Source: Leucobacter edaphi (GTDB lineage: Bacteria > Actinomycetota > Actinomycetes > Actinomycetales > Microbacteriaceae). From it: a stretch of DNA of 64,000 nucleotides. A model generated the notes under the pieces. That model was given only the letters and a program-made list of their open reading frames with translations. It made no database searches and was not told the DNA's origin. The stretch is from positions 1-64,000 of the forward strand of contig NZ_JAEHOI010000005.1 of assembly GCF_016522535.1 (NCBI RefSeq), given 5' to 3'. A program made the position numbers and the translations under genes. Positions 17,809 to 29,672 of this stretch are shown in pieces (within the stretch, counting starts at the first letter, position 1; each line of letters begins with the position of its first letter).

Positions 17809-18780
17809 ATGAATCGACGAAATACGGCCCAGGGTCCCGGCGACTCAACCGAGTTCGACGAGCTGCGCGCCCACGTCTTCCGCGAACTCCGCGCTGACGG
17901 CCGCGCAAGCTATGCGCGGATCGCGGAGCGCCACGGCGCGACCAGACGCCAGGTCACACAGATCGTGCAGGGGGCGCTCGCCCGCGGAGAGCTGCGGATC
18001 ACGGTTTCGATCAGCCCGGATCTGCTCGGCCACCGACGCTTCGCATATTTGCAGATCGACGTCGACGGACCGATTGCCCCGACCCGCCGCGCGCTCCTCG
18101 AAATGACCGAAACGACCTTCGTCGCCGAGATTAGCGGGAGTTACGCGATCGACGCCGAGCTCCGCGTCGGGGCCGACCCCCACCTCAGAGACACCGTCGA
18201 TCACATCCGCCAGCTCCCGAGCGTCCGGGAAGTGCGACTCCACCTCTACGAGAGCATCGAGGTCAACCTCTACTCACCGCTGCGCACTGGCCGCGTCGCC
18301 GTCACCCTCGACGACGCCGACCGGTCGATCGTGCGCCGTCTCCAGCAAGACGGTCGTTCGACGTTCCGCGAACTCGGCGACGCCGCCGGGATCTCGGCGA
18401 GCGGCGCCCGACTGCGTCTCAGCCGCCTCACCCGAGCGGGTGCCGTAAAGGTGGTGGGTATCCCGGTGCGCGGCAGCGGGCACGAGTCGCCGACGCTCGG
18501 TGTGGGCGTCCAGGTGCACGGTCGCATCTCCCAGGCGCTCGCGAGGATCCGCGAACTTCAACCCGAGTTCATCGCGATCTCGGCCGGGGGCTTCGATCTC
18601 ATCGTGACGCTCTCGGCGGACAGCAACGAAGAGCTCCTCGAGCTCGCGGACCAGCTGAGATCGCTGCCCGAGGTCGCCCACATTCAGTCGTGGGCCAACC
18701 TGCGCATCCTGAAGGAGCAGTACGGCGAGGGGGACCGCCTGAGCGGAGCTGCCCCCGGACCGTCCACCGAAACTTCCTAG
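17809..18780 (+). CDS. Lrp/AsnC-family regulator with duplicated HTH-sensor unit
   Basis: This 323-residue transcription factor has two Lrp/AsnC halves in tandem. The first HTH is at about 15-65 (DGRASYARIAERHGATRRQVT) with a RAM-like sensor at about 65-150. The second HTH is at about 165-215 (DADRSIVRRLQQDGRSTFRELG then ISASGARLRLSRLT) with a second sensor at about 220-300. Classical Lrp proteins are about 150 residues with one unit; double-length forms are common in actinobacteria. It is divergent from the NCS1 operon, which it probably controls in response to the imported compound. Its stop shares the CTAG tetramer with the stop of the convergent tyrS. Confidence 0.87.
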   Translation: MNRRNTAQGPGDSTEFDELRAHVFRELRADGRASYARIAERHGATRRQVTQIVQGALARGELRITVSISPDLLGHRRFAYLQIDVDGPIAPTRRALLEMTETTFVAEISGSYAIDAELRVGADPHLRDTVDHIRQLPSVREVRLHLYESIEVNLYSPLRTGRVAVTLDDADRSIVRRLQQDGRSTFRELGDAAGISASGARLRLSRLTRAGAVKVVGIPVRGSGHESPTLGVGVQVHGRISQALARIRELQPEFIAISAGGFDLIVTLSADSNEELLELADQLRSLPEVAHIQSWANLRILKEQYGEGDRLSGAAPGPSTETS

Positions 18781-20099
18781 GCCCGGATCCCCGCGAGCGT
18801 CTTCTTCCCGCGGCGCAGCACCGCGAATCCGCCGTGCAGCAGATCGTCGGCGGCGAGCGCCTGATCCTCGGCGGAAACGGCGACGTTGTTGACGTAGACG
18901 CCGCCCTGCGCGATCGCGCGGCGGGCCTCGCCCAGGCTCTTCACGAGCTCGGCGTCGACCATGAGCTGCGCGATCGGATCACCGGCGGCGCCCGTCGCGG
19001 TCGGCAGCGCGGAGATCGCGGCCTCCAGGGTCGCGGCGTCGAGCGCGGCGAGCTCCCCGCGGCCGAACAGCGCCTCGGACGCGTCGATCGCGCCCTGCGT
19101 CGCCTCGGCGCCGTGCACGAGCGTCGTCACCTCGAGTGCGAGGCGCTTCTGCGCGGCGCGACGGAACGGCTCCTCGGCGACCTGGCGCGCGTAGTCCTCG
19201 ATCTCGGCGCGCGACAGGAAGGTGAACACCTTGAGCCGATCGACCACGTCGGCATCGGCCTGGTTGAGCCAGAACTGGTAGAACGCGTACGGCGAGCACA
19301 TCTCCGGGTTCAGCCAGATCGCGTTGCCCTCGCTCTTGCCGAACTTCGTGCCGTCCGCGTTCGTGATCAGCGGGGTGCCGATCGCGTGCGCGGTGGCGCC
19401 CTCCGCCTTGCGGATCAGCTCGGTGCCGCTCGTCAGGTTGCCCCACTGGTCGCTGCCGCCCGACTGCAGCTTGCAGCCGTACTGGCGGTAGAGCTCCAGG
19501 AAGTCGAGGCCCTGCAGGATCTGGTAACTGAACTCGGTGTAGCTGATGCCCTCGTCGGAGTCGAGGCGCTTCGCCACGATGTCCTTCTTGATCATCGTGC
19601 CGACGCGGAAGTATTTGCCGATCTCGCGCAGGAAATCGATCGCCGAGAGCGGGGCGGTCCAGTCGAGATTGTTGACGAGGCGGGCCGCGTTCTCGCCCTC
19701 GAAGCTGAGGTAGCGGGAGACCTGCTCGCCGAGCGACTCGACCCACTGCGCCACGGTCTCACGCGAGTTGAGGGTGCGCTCCGAGGTGGGGCGCGGGTCG
19801 CCGATCAGGCCCGTCGACCCGCCGACGAGGCCGAGGGGGAAGTGTCCCTTGAGCTGGAGACGGCGCATGAGAAGGAGCTGCACGAGGTGTCCCAGGTGCA
19901 GGCTCGAGGCCGTCGGGTCGAAGCCGCAGTAATACGTGATCGGCTCGCCCTCAAGCAGCTCGGACAGCGCACCCGCGTCGGTGGAGACGTGGATGAGGCC
20001 GCGCCACTCCAGCTCGTCCCAGAGAGTCTCGAAGCTGTCGTCGTTGGCCTGAGCGGCCATGAGCTCGGTGCGATCGTTCAGTGCAGACACGCCTGCCAT
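18777..20099 (-). CDS. tyrS: Tyrosyl-tRNA synthetase
   Basis: This 440-residue class I aminoacyl-tRNA synthetase charges tRNA-Tyr in the cytoplasm. The HIGH-type signature appears as SLHLGHLVQL (about 53-62) after YYCGFDPTA. The Tyr-binding YQILQGLDFLELYRQYGC and SGGSDQWGN segments follow, and the KMSKS-equivalent is KFGKSEGNAIWLNP near 235-248. The C-terminal S4-like RNA-binding domain contains VKSLGEARRAIAQGGVYVNN (about 380-400). ATG 20099 was chosen for domain completeness; ATG at Met15 is an alternative. Convergent with the Lrp gene, with overlapping stops and therefore no room for an intergenic terminator. Confidence 0.97.
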   Translation of the reverse strand: MAGVSALNDRTELMAAQANDDSFETLWDELEWRGLIHVSTDAGALSELLEGEPITYYCGFDPTASSLHLGHLVQLLLMRRLQLKGHFPLGLVGGSTGLIGDPRPTSERTLNSRETVAQWVESLGEQVSRYLSFEGENAARLVNNLDWTAPLSAIDFLREIGKYFRVGTMIKKDIVAKRLDSDEGISYTEFSYQILQGLDFLELYRQYGCKLQSGGSDQWGNLTSGTELIRKAEGATAHAIGTPLITNADGTKFGKSEGNAIWLNPEMCSPYAFYQFWLNQADADVVDRLKVFTFLSRAEIEDYARQVAEEPFRRAAQKRLALEVTTLVHGAEATQGAIDASEALFGRGELAALDAATLEAAISALPTATGAAGDPIAQLMVDAELVKSLGEARRAIAQGGVYVNNVAVSAEDQALAADDLLHGGFAVLRRGKKTLAGIRA

Positions 20100-20253
20100 C
20101 GTACCGCGGATGCGGGCGGGTCGGCCCGTCCGCTCCTCTCCTCCCAACGAACGAGGGGATTCCCGGGGCGAATGCGGCCGATCGGCACCCAGGTACCACT
20201 CGGCGGGACCTGGGGCGGATCCGGAAATCGAGCGCGACCGGGAGTCTGGATGC

Positions 20254-21105
20254 ATGACCGACATGATTCTCCAGGCGAGCTCGCTCACGCATCGTTTCGG
20301 CGCCACCCGCGCCCTCGACCGCACCTCTCTGAACATCGTCGAAGGAACGTCGACGGCGATCATGGGGGCTTCCGGATCCGGCAAGACCACCCTGCTGCAC
20401 ATGCTCGCAGGGATCCTGACCCCCGATGAGGGCACCATTCAATACGGGGGCCGCGACATCACGCAGATGTCGGACCGGGATCGCAGCCGGCTCAGGCGCG
20501 AGGAGTTCGGGTTCGTATTCCAGCAGGGGCTCCTCATTCCCGAGCTCACCGCGATCGAGAACGTCGCCCTCGCGCTCATGCTGACGGGCACGCCGCGCGC
20601 GAAGGCGCTCGGGCCCGCGGCACAGTGGCTCGCCTCGCTCGGCCTCGCCGGTATGGAGGACCGCCGGATCGGCCAGCTCTCCGGCGGTCAGGCGCAGCGC
20701 GTCGCGATTGCGCGCGCCCAGATCACGGGCGCGCGAGTCATCTTCGCTGACGAGCCGACGGGCGCCCTCGATTCCGAGACCTCACGCGAGGTGATGGACG
20801 CGCTCATCGGCTCGACCGTTGCGAACGGCCGCACCCTCGTGCTCGTGACCCACGACCCCAACGTCGCCGCCCGCTGCACGCGCACGGTGCTCATGCAGGA
20901 CGGGCGGATCATGCCGGGCGCTGCCGCGGCATCCGAGGTCACCGGGCGCGAGATCACGCAGACCGGGCCGAACCCGATCGTTCCGGGGCCGGCGGCTGCT
21001 CCCGGGGCGGCTGCGCACCCGAGCCCGCCGTCGGCCACCGCACCCGCACCGGCGTCCGCCCACGTGAACGCGCAGGCGAACACCGCGACGGGGGTCGAGC
21101 GATGA
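20254..21105 (+). CDS. ABC transporter ATP-binding protein (MacB/LolD-like)
   Basis: This 283-residue cytoplasmic ATPase of an ABC exporter has Walker A GASGSGKTT (about 37-45), the signature LSGGQAQRVAIARA (about 142-155), Walker B VIFADEPTGALDS (about 163-175) and the switch His in VLVTHD. The ADEPTGALD form is typical of the MacB/LolD group paired with FtsX-type permeases. The C-terminal tail after about 230 is Pro/Ala-rich and probably disordered. ATG 20254 starts directly before the ATPase fold; the frame upstream of it is shadow. It is coupled to the permease gene by an ATGA overlap. Confidence 0.9.
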   Translation: MTDMILQASSLTHRFGATRALDRTSLNIVEGTSTAIMGASGSGKTTLLHMLAGILTPDEGTIQYGGRDITQMSDRDRSRLRREEFGFVFQQGLLIPELTAIENVALALMLTGTPRAKALGPAAQWLASLGLAGMEDRRIGQLSGGQAQRVAIARAQITGARVIFADEPTGALDSETSREVMDALIGSTVANGRTLVLVTHDPNVAARCTRTVLMQDGRIMPGAAAASEVTGREITQTGPNPIVPGPAAAPGAAAHPSPPSATAPAPASAHVNAQANTATGVER

Positions 21106-22427
21106 TCCTCCGTCTCCTCCCCCTGCTCACCAGGCCCAGCCGCCAGGGCATCGGCATGATCCTGCTGCCCGGTGTCGCCTTCGCGACCGTTACGGCGCTG
21201 CTCGGGATCGTGATCGGCGGCGCACGCCCGCTCCTCACCTATCAGGACGAGATGGCCGGCACGTACATGGCCCTCACGGTGATCGCGCTCGCCCTGCTCG
21301 CGATGCCGCTGCTGACCCTCGGGCACGCGGCCGCGCGGCTCGCGACGCGACGCCGCGACGATCGACTCGCGGTGCTGCGCCTGCTCGGGGTCACTGGCCG
21401 CGATACCGCGCTGCTCGCGGTCATCGAATCCGGCGCGATTGCCCTGATCGGGGCGGTTATCGGCGTGGGTATCTCGTACCTCTGCTCCCCACTGATCGGC
21501 CTCATCCACTTCCGCGGCGAAGCGATCGGCGCGGAGGGCGCGGCGCTTCCCCCGCTCACGGCCGTGATCCTCGTCCTCTCGATCACCCTGATCGCGATCG
21601 TGAGCGCGGCCCTGAGCCTGCGGACGGTCGTCGTCTCGCCCCTCGGCGTCGCCAAGCGCGAGAACCCGCCGAAGCAGGGGTGGATCGCTGCGATCGCTGC
21701 CGTGCTCCTCATCGTGATCGTGGCGCTCATCCTGGGCCAGCTTGGCAGCCTTGCCGAGATGCTCGGCGCGACCGCGCTGATCCTGATCCTCGGCGGCGGC
21801 TTCGCGCTCACCCTCCTCGCGATCGATCTCATCGGCGGCGCGCTGCTTGGCGTGATTGCGCGTGGACGCCTCAAGCGGGCGGAGACCCCGGACAAGCTCA
21901 TCGCCGCGCGCCTCGTCCTCGAGAACCCGAAGTCCGCCTGGCGGCAGGTGTCCGGTGTCGCGATGGCGAGCTTCATGGCGGTGTTCGCGGGCTCCGGGAT
22001 CGCGCTCCTCGGCATGGTCGGCGACGAGGACGCCGCGGCGATGGAGCTCTTCACCGACATGCGCACCGGCATCATCATCACCGTGATCGGGTCGTTCATC
22101 ATGGTGGCCTGCTCTGTCGGGGTCAACCAGGCCTCCCAGATCCTCGATCGCAGGGATGTCGAGCGCTCCCTCGACATCATGGGCACCCCGTTCGCGGTGC
22201 AGGATCGGGCGCGCTATCGGGCCACGATGATGCCGCTCCTCCTCGCCGCGCTCGGCTCCGCCGCGATCGCTGGTGTGCTGCTGTTTCCCCTGGTCGGCGC
22301 CACGATTCTCATCGCGCCGCTGTCCCTGCTGACGATCCTGAGCACGATCATCGTCGGGTGCGCTGTCGTGATCGCCTCGCTCCTCGCAACGAAACCGCTG
22401 CTGCGGACAACAACCCAGAACGGCTGA
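21102..22427 (+). CDS. FtsX-family ABC transporter permease
   Basis: This 441-residue inner-membrane permease has at least eight hydrophobic segments in two FtsX-like blocks, one N-terminal (about 20-190) and one C-terminal (about 280-430). LAVLRLLGVTGRDTALLAVIESGAIALIG-type sequence (about 83-110) is the usual FtsX cytoplasmic loop and helix. It pairs with the ATPase encoded by the overlapping upstream gene. Such two-gene units in Gram-positive bacteria often export peptides or resist antimicrobial peptides. No two-component system is adjacent and the substrate is unknown. Confidence 0.87.
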   Translation: MILRLLPLLTRPSRQGIGMILLPGVAFATVTALLGIVIGGARPLLTYQDEMAGTYMALTVIALALLAMPLLTLGHAAARLATRRRDDRLAVLRLLGVTGRDTALLAVIESGAIALIGAVIGVGISYLCSPLIGLIHFRGEAIGAEGAALPPLTAVILVLSITLIAIVSAALSLRTVVVSPLGVAKRENPPKQGWIAAIAAVLLIVIVALILGQLGSLAEMLGATALILILGGGFALTLLAIDLIGGALLGVIARGRLKRAETPDKLIAARLVLENPKSAWRQVSGVAMASFMAVFAGSGIALLGMVGDEDAAAMELFTDMRTGIIITVIGSFIMVACSVGVNQASQILDRRDVERSLDIMGTPFAVQDRARYRATMMPLLLAALGSAAIAGVLLFPLVGATILIAPLSLLTILSTIIVGCAVVIASLLATKPLLRTTTQNG

Positions 22428-22499
22428 GCATAGACTTTCAATAGGACTCACCCAGACATGGCTGCGCGTGAGCGGTGAAGAGAAAGCTATTACCCGCGC

Positions 22500-23636
22500 A
22501 TGAACGAGCCCCAGACCACCCGAAACACGGCCGACCGCCGATCCCCGCGGGATCCCCTCGGACCCTTCCGGCTGATCACGGGCCTGATCCTGGCGGCGGG
22601 CACCGCGATCCTGCTGGTCCTCGTGCTCGCCCCTGAGCTCGAGTGGTCGCGCACGCTCAGCGAGACCGTGGGAATCGCCCACGCGCTCGCCTTCGCCCGG
22701 ATCACGGGTGGACTGCTCGCGCTCATCGCTGCACTGTCGCTCCTCGTCTCCCTCATCGCGGGCCGCCGCGGCCGCAGGCGCGGCTCCTTCCGCGCCTACC
22801 GGCCGCTCTACCGGCTCATCGGTGTTGCGCTGCTCGGAACGGGCATCGCGCTGATGATCTGGCCCGCGGGCTGGGTGACCGCGCCGAAACTCGCGGCCGA
22901 CGCCCCGCCGAGCGGATCCGGGTTGCTCGCGAGCGGTGAGCAGGAGCTCGCGCACGACGGAAAGACGATCACGATGGTCGTCTACAACAGCCAGGGCACG
23001 CTGGACTGGGACAACCTCCGCAGCTTCGAATGGTCAGTCGACCCCGACCTGTACATCCTGCCCGAGGCAAGCGCCGAGAGCGTGAGAACGGAAATCGCGC
23101 CCGCAACGGCAGAGTTCGTCGTGCACGAAACCCGGGACAGCGGCCTCACCGGGGACTTCGACGGCTCGATCCCCCCGACGACAATCCTAAGCCGCTCAGA
23201 CCGGATCACACTCGATGACGCAGACGCCACCCCCACCACCTACGGATCCGTCGCCGTGCGGCTCGCCAACGATCCGGAGTTCACGATCCTCGGCGTGCAC
23301 GCGGCCCCGCCGCTGCCCTCGCTCATGCCTCAGTGGCGAGCCGACCTGCACCGGATCGCACAGGCCGCGGAATCCGACCAGGCCCCCAGCGTGATCGCGG
23401 GCGACTTCAACGCGACGCTTCGCCACGGCCCGCTCGCCAACCTTCCCGGCTACCGCGATGCGACTCTCGCCTGCGCGCCCCAGGGCGTCGGCACCTGGCC
23501 CGCGAACATCCCCGAGACGCTCTCCGCCCCGATCGACCACGTCCTGATCAGGGACGACCTCACCGTGCACAGCTGCAACACCGTCCCCGTCGGGCGAGGG
23601 GACCACCGGGCCGTGATCGTCACGATCGAGCGATAG
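22500..23636 (+). CDS. Membrane-anchored endonuclease/exonuclease/phosphatase family protein
   Basis: This 378-residue protein has three hydrophobic segments in the first 130 residues (LITGLILAAGTAILLVLVL, LLALIAALSLLVSLIAG, LIGVALLGTGIALMIWP) and an EEP catalytic domain at about 155-378 that would face outward. Catalytic-type motifs include VVYNSQG, the Glu in YILPEAS, AGDFNAT near 302-308, IDHVLI near 346-351 and GRGDHRAV near 364-371. The family cleaves phosphodiesters in nucleic acids or phospholipids. The layout resembles actinobacterial secreted or membrane EEP proteins of unknown physiological target. It stands alone after the ABC exporter. Confidence 0.85.
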   Translation: MNEPQTTRNTADRRSPRDPLGPFRLITGLILAAGTAILLVLVLAPELEWSRTLSETVGIAHALAFARITGGLLALIAALSLLVSLIAGRRGRRRGSFRAYRPLYRLIGVALLGTGIALMIWPAGWVTAPKLAADAPPSGSGLLASGEQELAHDGKTITMVVYNSQGTLDWDNLRSFEWSVDPDLYILPEASAESVRTEIAPATAEFVVHETRDSGLTGDFDGSIPPTTILSRSDRITLDDADATPTTYGSVAVRLANDPEFTILGVHAAPPLPSLMPQWRADLHRIAQAAESDQAPSVIAGDFNATLRHGPLANLPGYRDATLACAPQGVGTWPANIPETLSAPIDHVLIRDDLTVHSCNTVPVGRGDHRAVIVTIER

Positions 23637-23815
23637 GGGCGGCCGGGGCGGTCGACCTGCCACTCGGAATACTGGGGTGCGCCCGCACCGCGGGATTGCT
23701 ATGCTCCTTCGCATGTTCTCCCTCTGCGATTGATCGGGCCGCGCGCGACAGCGCACGCATCCCGAACTGATCAGCCGCGCGTCCATGACGCGCACTTCAT
23801 TGGAGAACCTCACTC

Positions 23816-25129
23816 GTGTCCCCCGTTCAGCGGGCGCGCTATCTCGACGTGCTCGCGCTCCCCCACGTCCCCCTCACATTCGCCATTTCGCTCGTCGGCC
23901 GAACCGGCTTTGCACTGGTGTTCCTGCCGCTCCTCTTCGCGATCTTCGACGCGACCGGGTCGTATGCTGCGGCGGGTGTCGCCCTCGGCCTGTATGGCGC
24001 GGGCGCCGGTTTCCTCGGTCCGCTTCGTGCGTGGTGCGTCGATCGCGCTGGCGCGCGCCCCGCCCTCACGACCTTCACCGTGGCGTTTGCCGCAGTCACC
24101 GCCGGAATCGCGATCCTCTCCTTCGTCGGCGCAAACGTCCCGGTATTCACCACGCTCGCCACGCTCGCAGGTGCGGTCGCGCCGCCGCTCGGTCCCACCA
24201 TGCGCGTCGTCTGGGGCGAGCTCTGCCCCGGCGAACCAGAGCTCCGCACTGGGCTCAGCCTCGACGCCATCGTCGAAGATGTTCTGTACCTCGGCGGGCC
24301 GGCAGTCGCAGGGTTCTTGCTTGCCGGAATGCCGCCGGGTCTCGCGCTGCTCGTGCCCGCGGCGCTCATCGCTGTGGGCGGCACCGTGTTCGCCTCGCTT
24401 CCCGCGGTCCGCGCGCTGCGGGGCACGGGAGGCGCGACACCAAAGACCCCCGCGGGAAGCGCCGCTCGGTCCGCCCAGGCAACAGAGCCAATCAATGATG
24501 CCTCGGGCGTGCGCACAAACGCGCGTCCGAGGCGACCCAAATGGAGGTCTCGTCGCGAGTTCCGGCCAGGGATCCTGCTCCCAGTGGTCGCGGCAGGAGC
24601 GCTCTCGGGCGGGATCGGGGTTGCCGTCCCGAGTCTCCTCGCTGACTCTGGCGGCCCAGCCGCCGCAGGAATCGCTCTCGGCGCGTTCGCGTGCGGAAGC
24701 ATGGTTGGTGGGCTCCTATTCGGCGGCCTCCCCCTCCCGCTGCCAACGGTCCGGCAGCTCCGGATCCTCGCGCTCGCATTCTGCGTCGCGTGCGCACCGA
24801 TCGCGATCGCGACTGGTTCGATTGCAGTCCCCCTCGCGCTCGGGGGCGCCGGACTCTTCTTTGCCCCGATCCTGATCGCCGCAACCTTCGTCGCGCAGAC
24901 TCAGGCGCATCCCGCGTTCCGCAACGGGGCAACGACCTGGGTGACGACGGCTCACAACATCGGTGCGGCCGCGGGCTCAGCGCTGGCGGGTGCCTATACG
25001 CAGACCCTGGGCGGCGGCGCTGCGATCGGGATACTAACGCTCGGCGGACTGGTTCTGGTGTCATCCTCCGCGCTGCTCGGCAGTGGGCCCGACAAATCAG
25101 ACGATCGTCGCTCTGAGAAAACCGGGTGA
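23816..25129 (+). CDS. MFS transporter
   Basis: This 437-residue inner-membrane protein has about 12 hydrophobic segments, split by a charged, low-complexity loop at about 205-240 (TPKTPAGSAARSAQATEPIN and an Arg-rich part), as in the major facilitator superfamily. The loop between helices 2 and 3 (GPLRAWCVDRAGARPALTTFT) corresponds to MFS motif A in weakened form. GTG 23816 is preceded by TGGAGAACC. It is probably a drug or metabolite exporter; nothing nearby narrows the substrate. Convergent with the acetyltransferase gene downstream. Confidence 0.85.
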   Translation: MSPVQRARYLDVLALPHVPLTFAISLVGRTGFALVFLPLLFAIFDATGSYAAAGVALGLYGAGAGFLGPLRAWCVDRAGARPALTTFTVAFAAVTAGIAILSFVGANVPVFTTLATLAGAVAPPLGPTMRVVWGELCPGEPELRTGLSLDAIVEDVLYLGGPAVAGFLLAGMPPGLALLVPAALIAVGGTVFASLPAVRALRGTGGATPKTPAGSAARSAQATEPINDASGVRTNARPRRPKWRSRREFRPGILLPVVAAGALSGGIGVAVPSLLADSGGPAAAGIALGAFACGSMVGGLLFGGLPLPLPTVRQLRILALAFCVACAPIAIATGSIAVPLALGGAGLFFAPILIAATFVAQTQAHPAFRNGATTWVTTAHNIGAAAGSALAGAYTQTLGGGAAIGILTLGGLVLVSSSALLGSGPDKSDDRRSEKTG

Positions 25130-25284
25130 CTGCTCCAGATCAGCACCTCACCTCCGGGCATTCGATCCCGCCCGACGCCGCAAGTTCAAGGCAACAGCCA
25201 GGGTGGTCTCACCAGACCGAAACATCGCCCCGGCACAACGGGCCCCGTCTCACGCTGCCAAAAGAACAGACGCTCGCGCCCTCG

Positions 25285-27314
<2,030 letters not shown>

Positions 27315-27342
27315 CTAGCGGCGGCGGGCGCGGTGCGCGGGA

Positions 27343-28350
<1,008 letters not shown>

Positions 28351-28378
28351 TCAGAATCCAGACTGACGGAGGTACCCA

Positions 28379-28810
28379 ATGCGGGTTGCAGCAGCATTTC
28401 TCGCTGACGCGGCGAACGTGCGGGAGGGAACGCTCGGCGTGCTCTCCGGTTTCATCAACACGATCAACCGGCAGGAGTTCCCCGCAAAGCTCGGGGCGAC
28501 GCTCGTCGTTGTGGTCGAGTATGACGAGAACGAGGCCCGCCGGGGCGATCCGGAACGGAGTTTCCGCGCCCGCTGTGAGCCGGCGGTCGGCGGGGGCGAG
28601 CTGTTCAGCCTCGAGGGCAACTTCAGCCTGGGCGGCGGCAATGACAGCTTCGGCTACATTCCCATGGTGTTCGCGCTGCAGGATGCGCAGATCCCGATGC
28701 CGGGCTCGTATCGGATCATCTTCGAGGGAACCGGTCTGGAGCGCGTCGACGTCCGCTTCTACGCGAACTCGACGACCATGCCCGATGTCGACGGGGAGGG
28801 CGGCGAGTGA
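28379..28810 (+). CDS. Conserved hypothetical protein (possibly DUF6941-like)
   Basis: This 143-residue soluble protein has no signal peptide or membrane helix. It opens with MRVAAAFLADAANVREGTLG and has the phrase VLSGFINTI, then beta-rich sequence ending in YRIIFEGTGLERVDVRFYA. The pattern of LADAA followed by a short Gly-rich strand resembles DUF6941 proteins; this is a recollection and is uncertain. A GGAGGTACCC ribosome site precedes ATG 28379. Its stop overlaps the GTG of the HAD hydrolase gene by 4 bases, so the two are co-expressed. Function is unknown. Confidence 0.75.
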   Translation: MRVAAAFLADAANVREGTLGVLSGFINTINRQEFPAKLGATLVVVVEYDENEARRGDPERSFRARCEPAVGGGELFSLEGNFSLGGGNDSFGYIPMVFALQDAQIPMPGSYRIIFEGTGLERVDVRFYANSTTMPDVDGEGGE

Positions 28811-29586
28811 CGGGCGAGCGCGTCACGGCACCCGTCCCTCCGCTCGTCGCGTTCGATCTCGACGACACGCTCGCGCCGTCGAAGTCTGCGGTCGAGCCGC
28901 GCATGCTCGAGGTGTTCGGTCGCCTGCTCGATCGCACCACGGTCGCCGTGATCTCGGGCGGGAATTTCGAGCAGTTTCAGACGCAGCTGCTCGAGCGGCT
29001 CGAACGCGCGGGTGTCGCCGAGGCGTCCCTCGCCCGCTTGCATCTGCTGCCGACCTGCGGCACGCGCTACGAGCAGCGCGTCGATGGCGGCTGGTCGACC
29101 CTCTACAAGGAGGATCTCTCACCCGAGGAACGGGATGCGGCCTTCGTCGCGCTCCGCGAGGAGGCCGAGCGGCTCGGGCTGTGGGAGTCGGAGACGTGGG
29201 GGGAGATCCTCGAGGATCGCGGCTCGCAGGTCACGTTCTCGGCGCTCGGGCAGCGCGCCCCCGTCGCCGCGAAGCAGGCGTGGGATCCGGACGGGTCCCG
29301 CAAGAACGCGCTGCGTGCGGCGGTTGCTGCCAGGCTTCCCGAGTTGGAGGTGCGCAGCGGTGGGTCCACGTCGGTGGATATCACCCGGCGCGGGATCGAC
29401 AAGGCGTACGGCATGCGCAAGCTTGAAGCGCAGACGGGGATCCCGCTCGCGGAGATGCTGTTCGTCGGCGATCGGCTCGATCCGGACGGGAACGACTTCC
29501 CGGTGAAGGCGCTCGGGGTGCCGTGTCACGCGGTCGCGGACTGGGAGGACACCGCGGACTTCCTGGAGGGGCTGCTCGCCGAATAG
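28807..29586 (+). CDS. HAD-IIB family hydrolase (phosphomannomutase-like)
   Basis: This 259-residue cytoplasmic HAD-superfamily phosphatase has motif I AFDLDDTLAPSKS (about 14-26), motif II AVISGGNF (about 48-55), and motif III/IV FVGDRLDPDGND (about 219-230). The insertion with TCGTRYEQ and the late VDITRRGIDKAYGM segment match the Cof/phosphomannomutase-like HAD-IIB group, which dephosphorylates or isomerises sugar phosphates. The GTG start overlaps the upstream stop. A strong terminator follows at 29607-29638. Confidence 0.87.
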   Translation: MTGERVTAPVPPLVAFDLDDTLAPSKSAVEPRMLEVFGRLLDRTTVAVISGGNFEQFQTQLLERLERAGVAEASLARLHLLPTCGTRYEQRVDGGWSTLYKEDLSPEERDAAFVALREEAERLGLWESETWGEILEDRGSQVTFSALGQRAPVAAKQAWDPDGSRKNALRAAVAARLPELEVRSGGSTSVDITRRGIDKAYGMRKLEAQTGIPLAEMLFVGDRLDPDGNDFPVKALGVPCHAVADWEDTADFLEGLLAE

Positions 29587-29606
29587 CCCGGTTGTGATGG
29601 AAACGA

Positions 29607-29638
29607 AAAGCGGGCGGTCCGAATGGACCGCCCGCTTT
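29607..29638. terminator. Bidirectional terminator between HAD gene and mqo
   Basis: AAAGCGGGCGGTCC (29607-29620) pairs perfectly over 14 bp with GGACCGCCCGCTTT (29625-29638) around a GAAT loop. A GAAACG/CGTTTCC pair outside it extends the symmetry. Confidence 0.85.
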
Positions 29639-29672
29639 CGCGTTTCCGTTCCCGGTGTTCCCGGGTGGGTGC

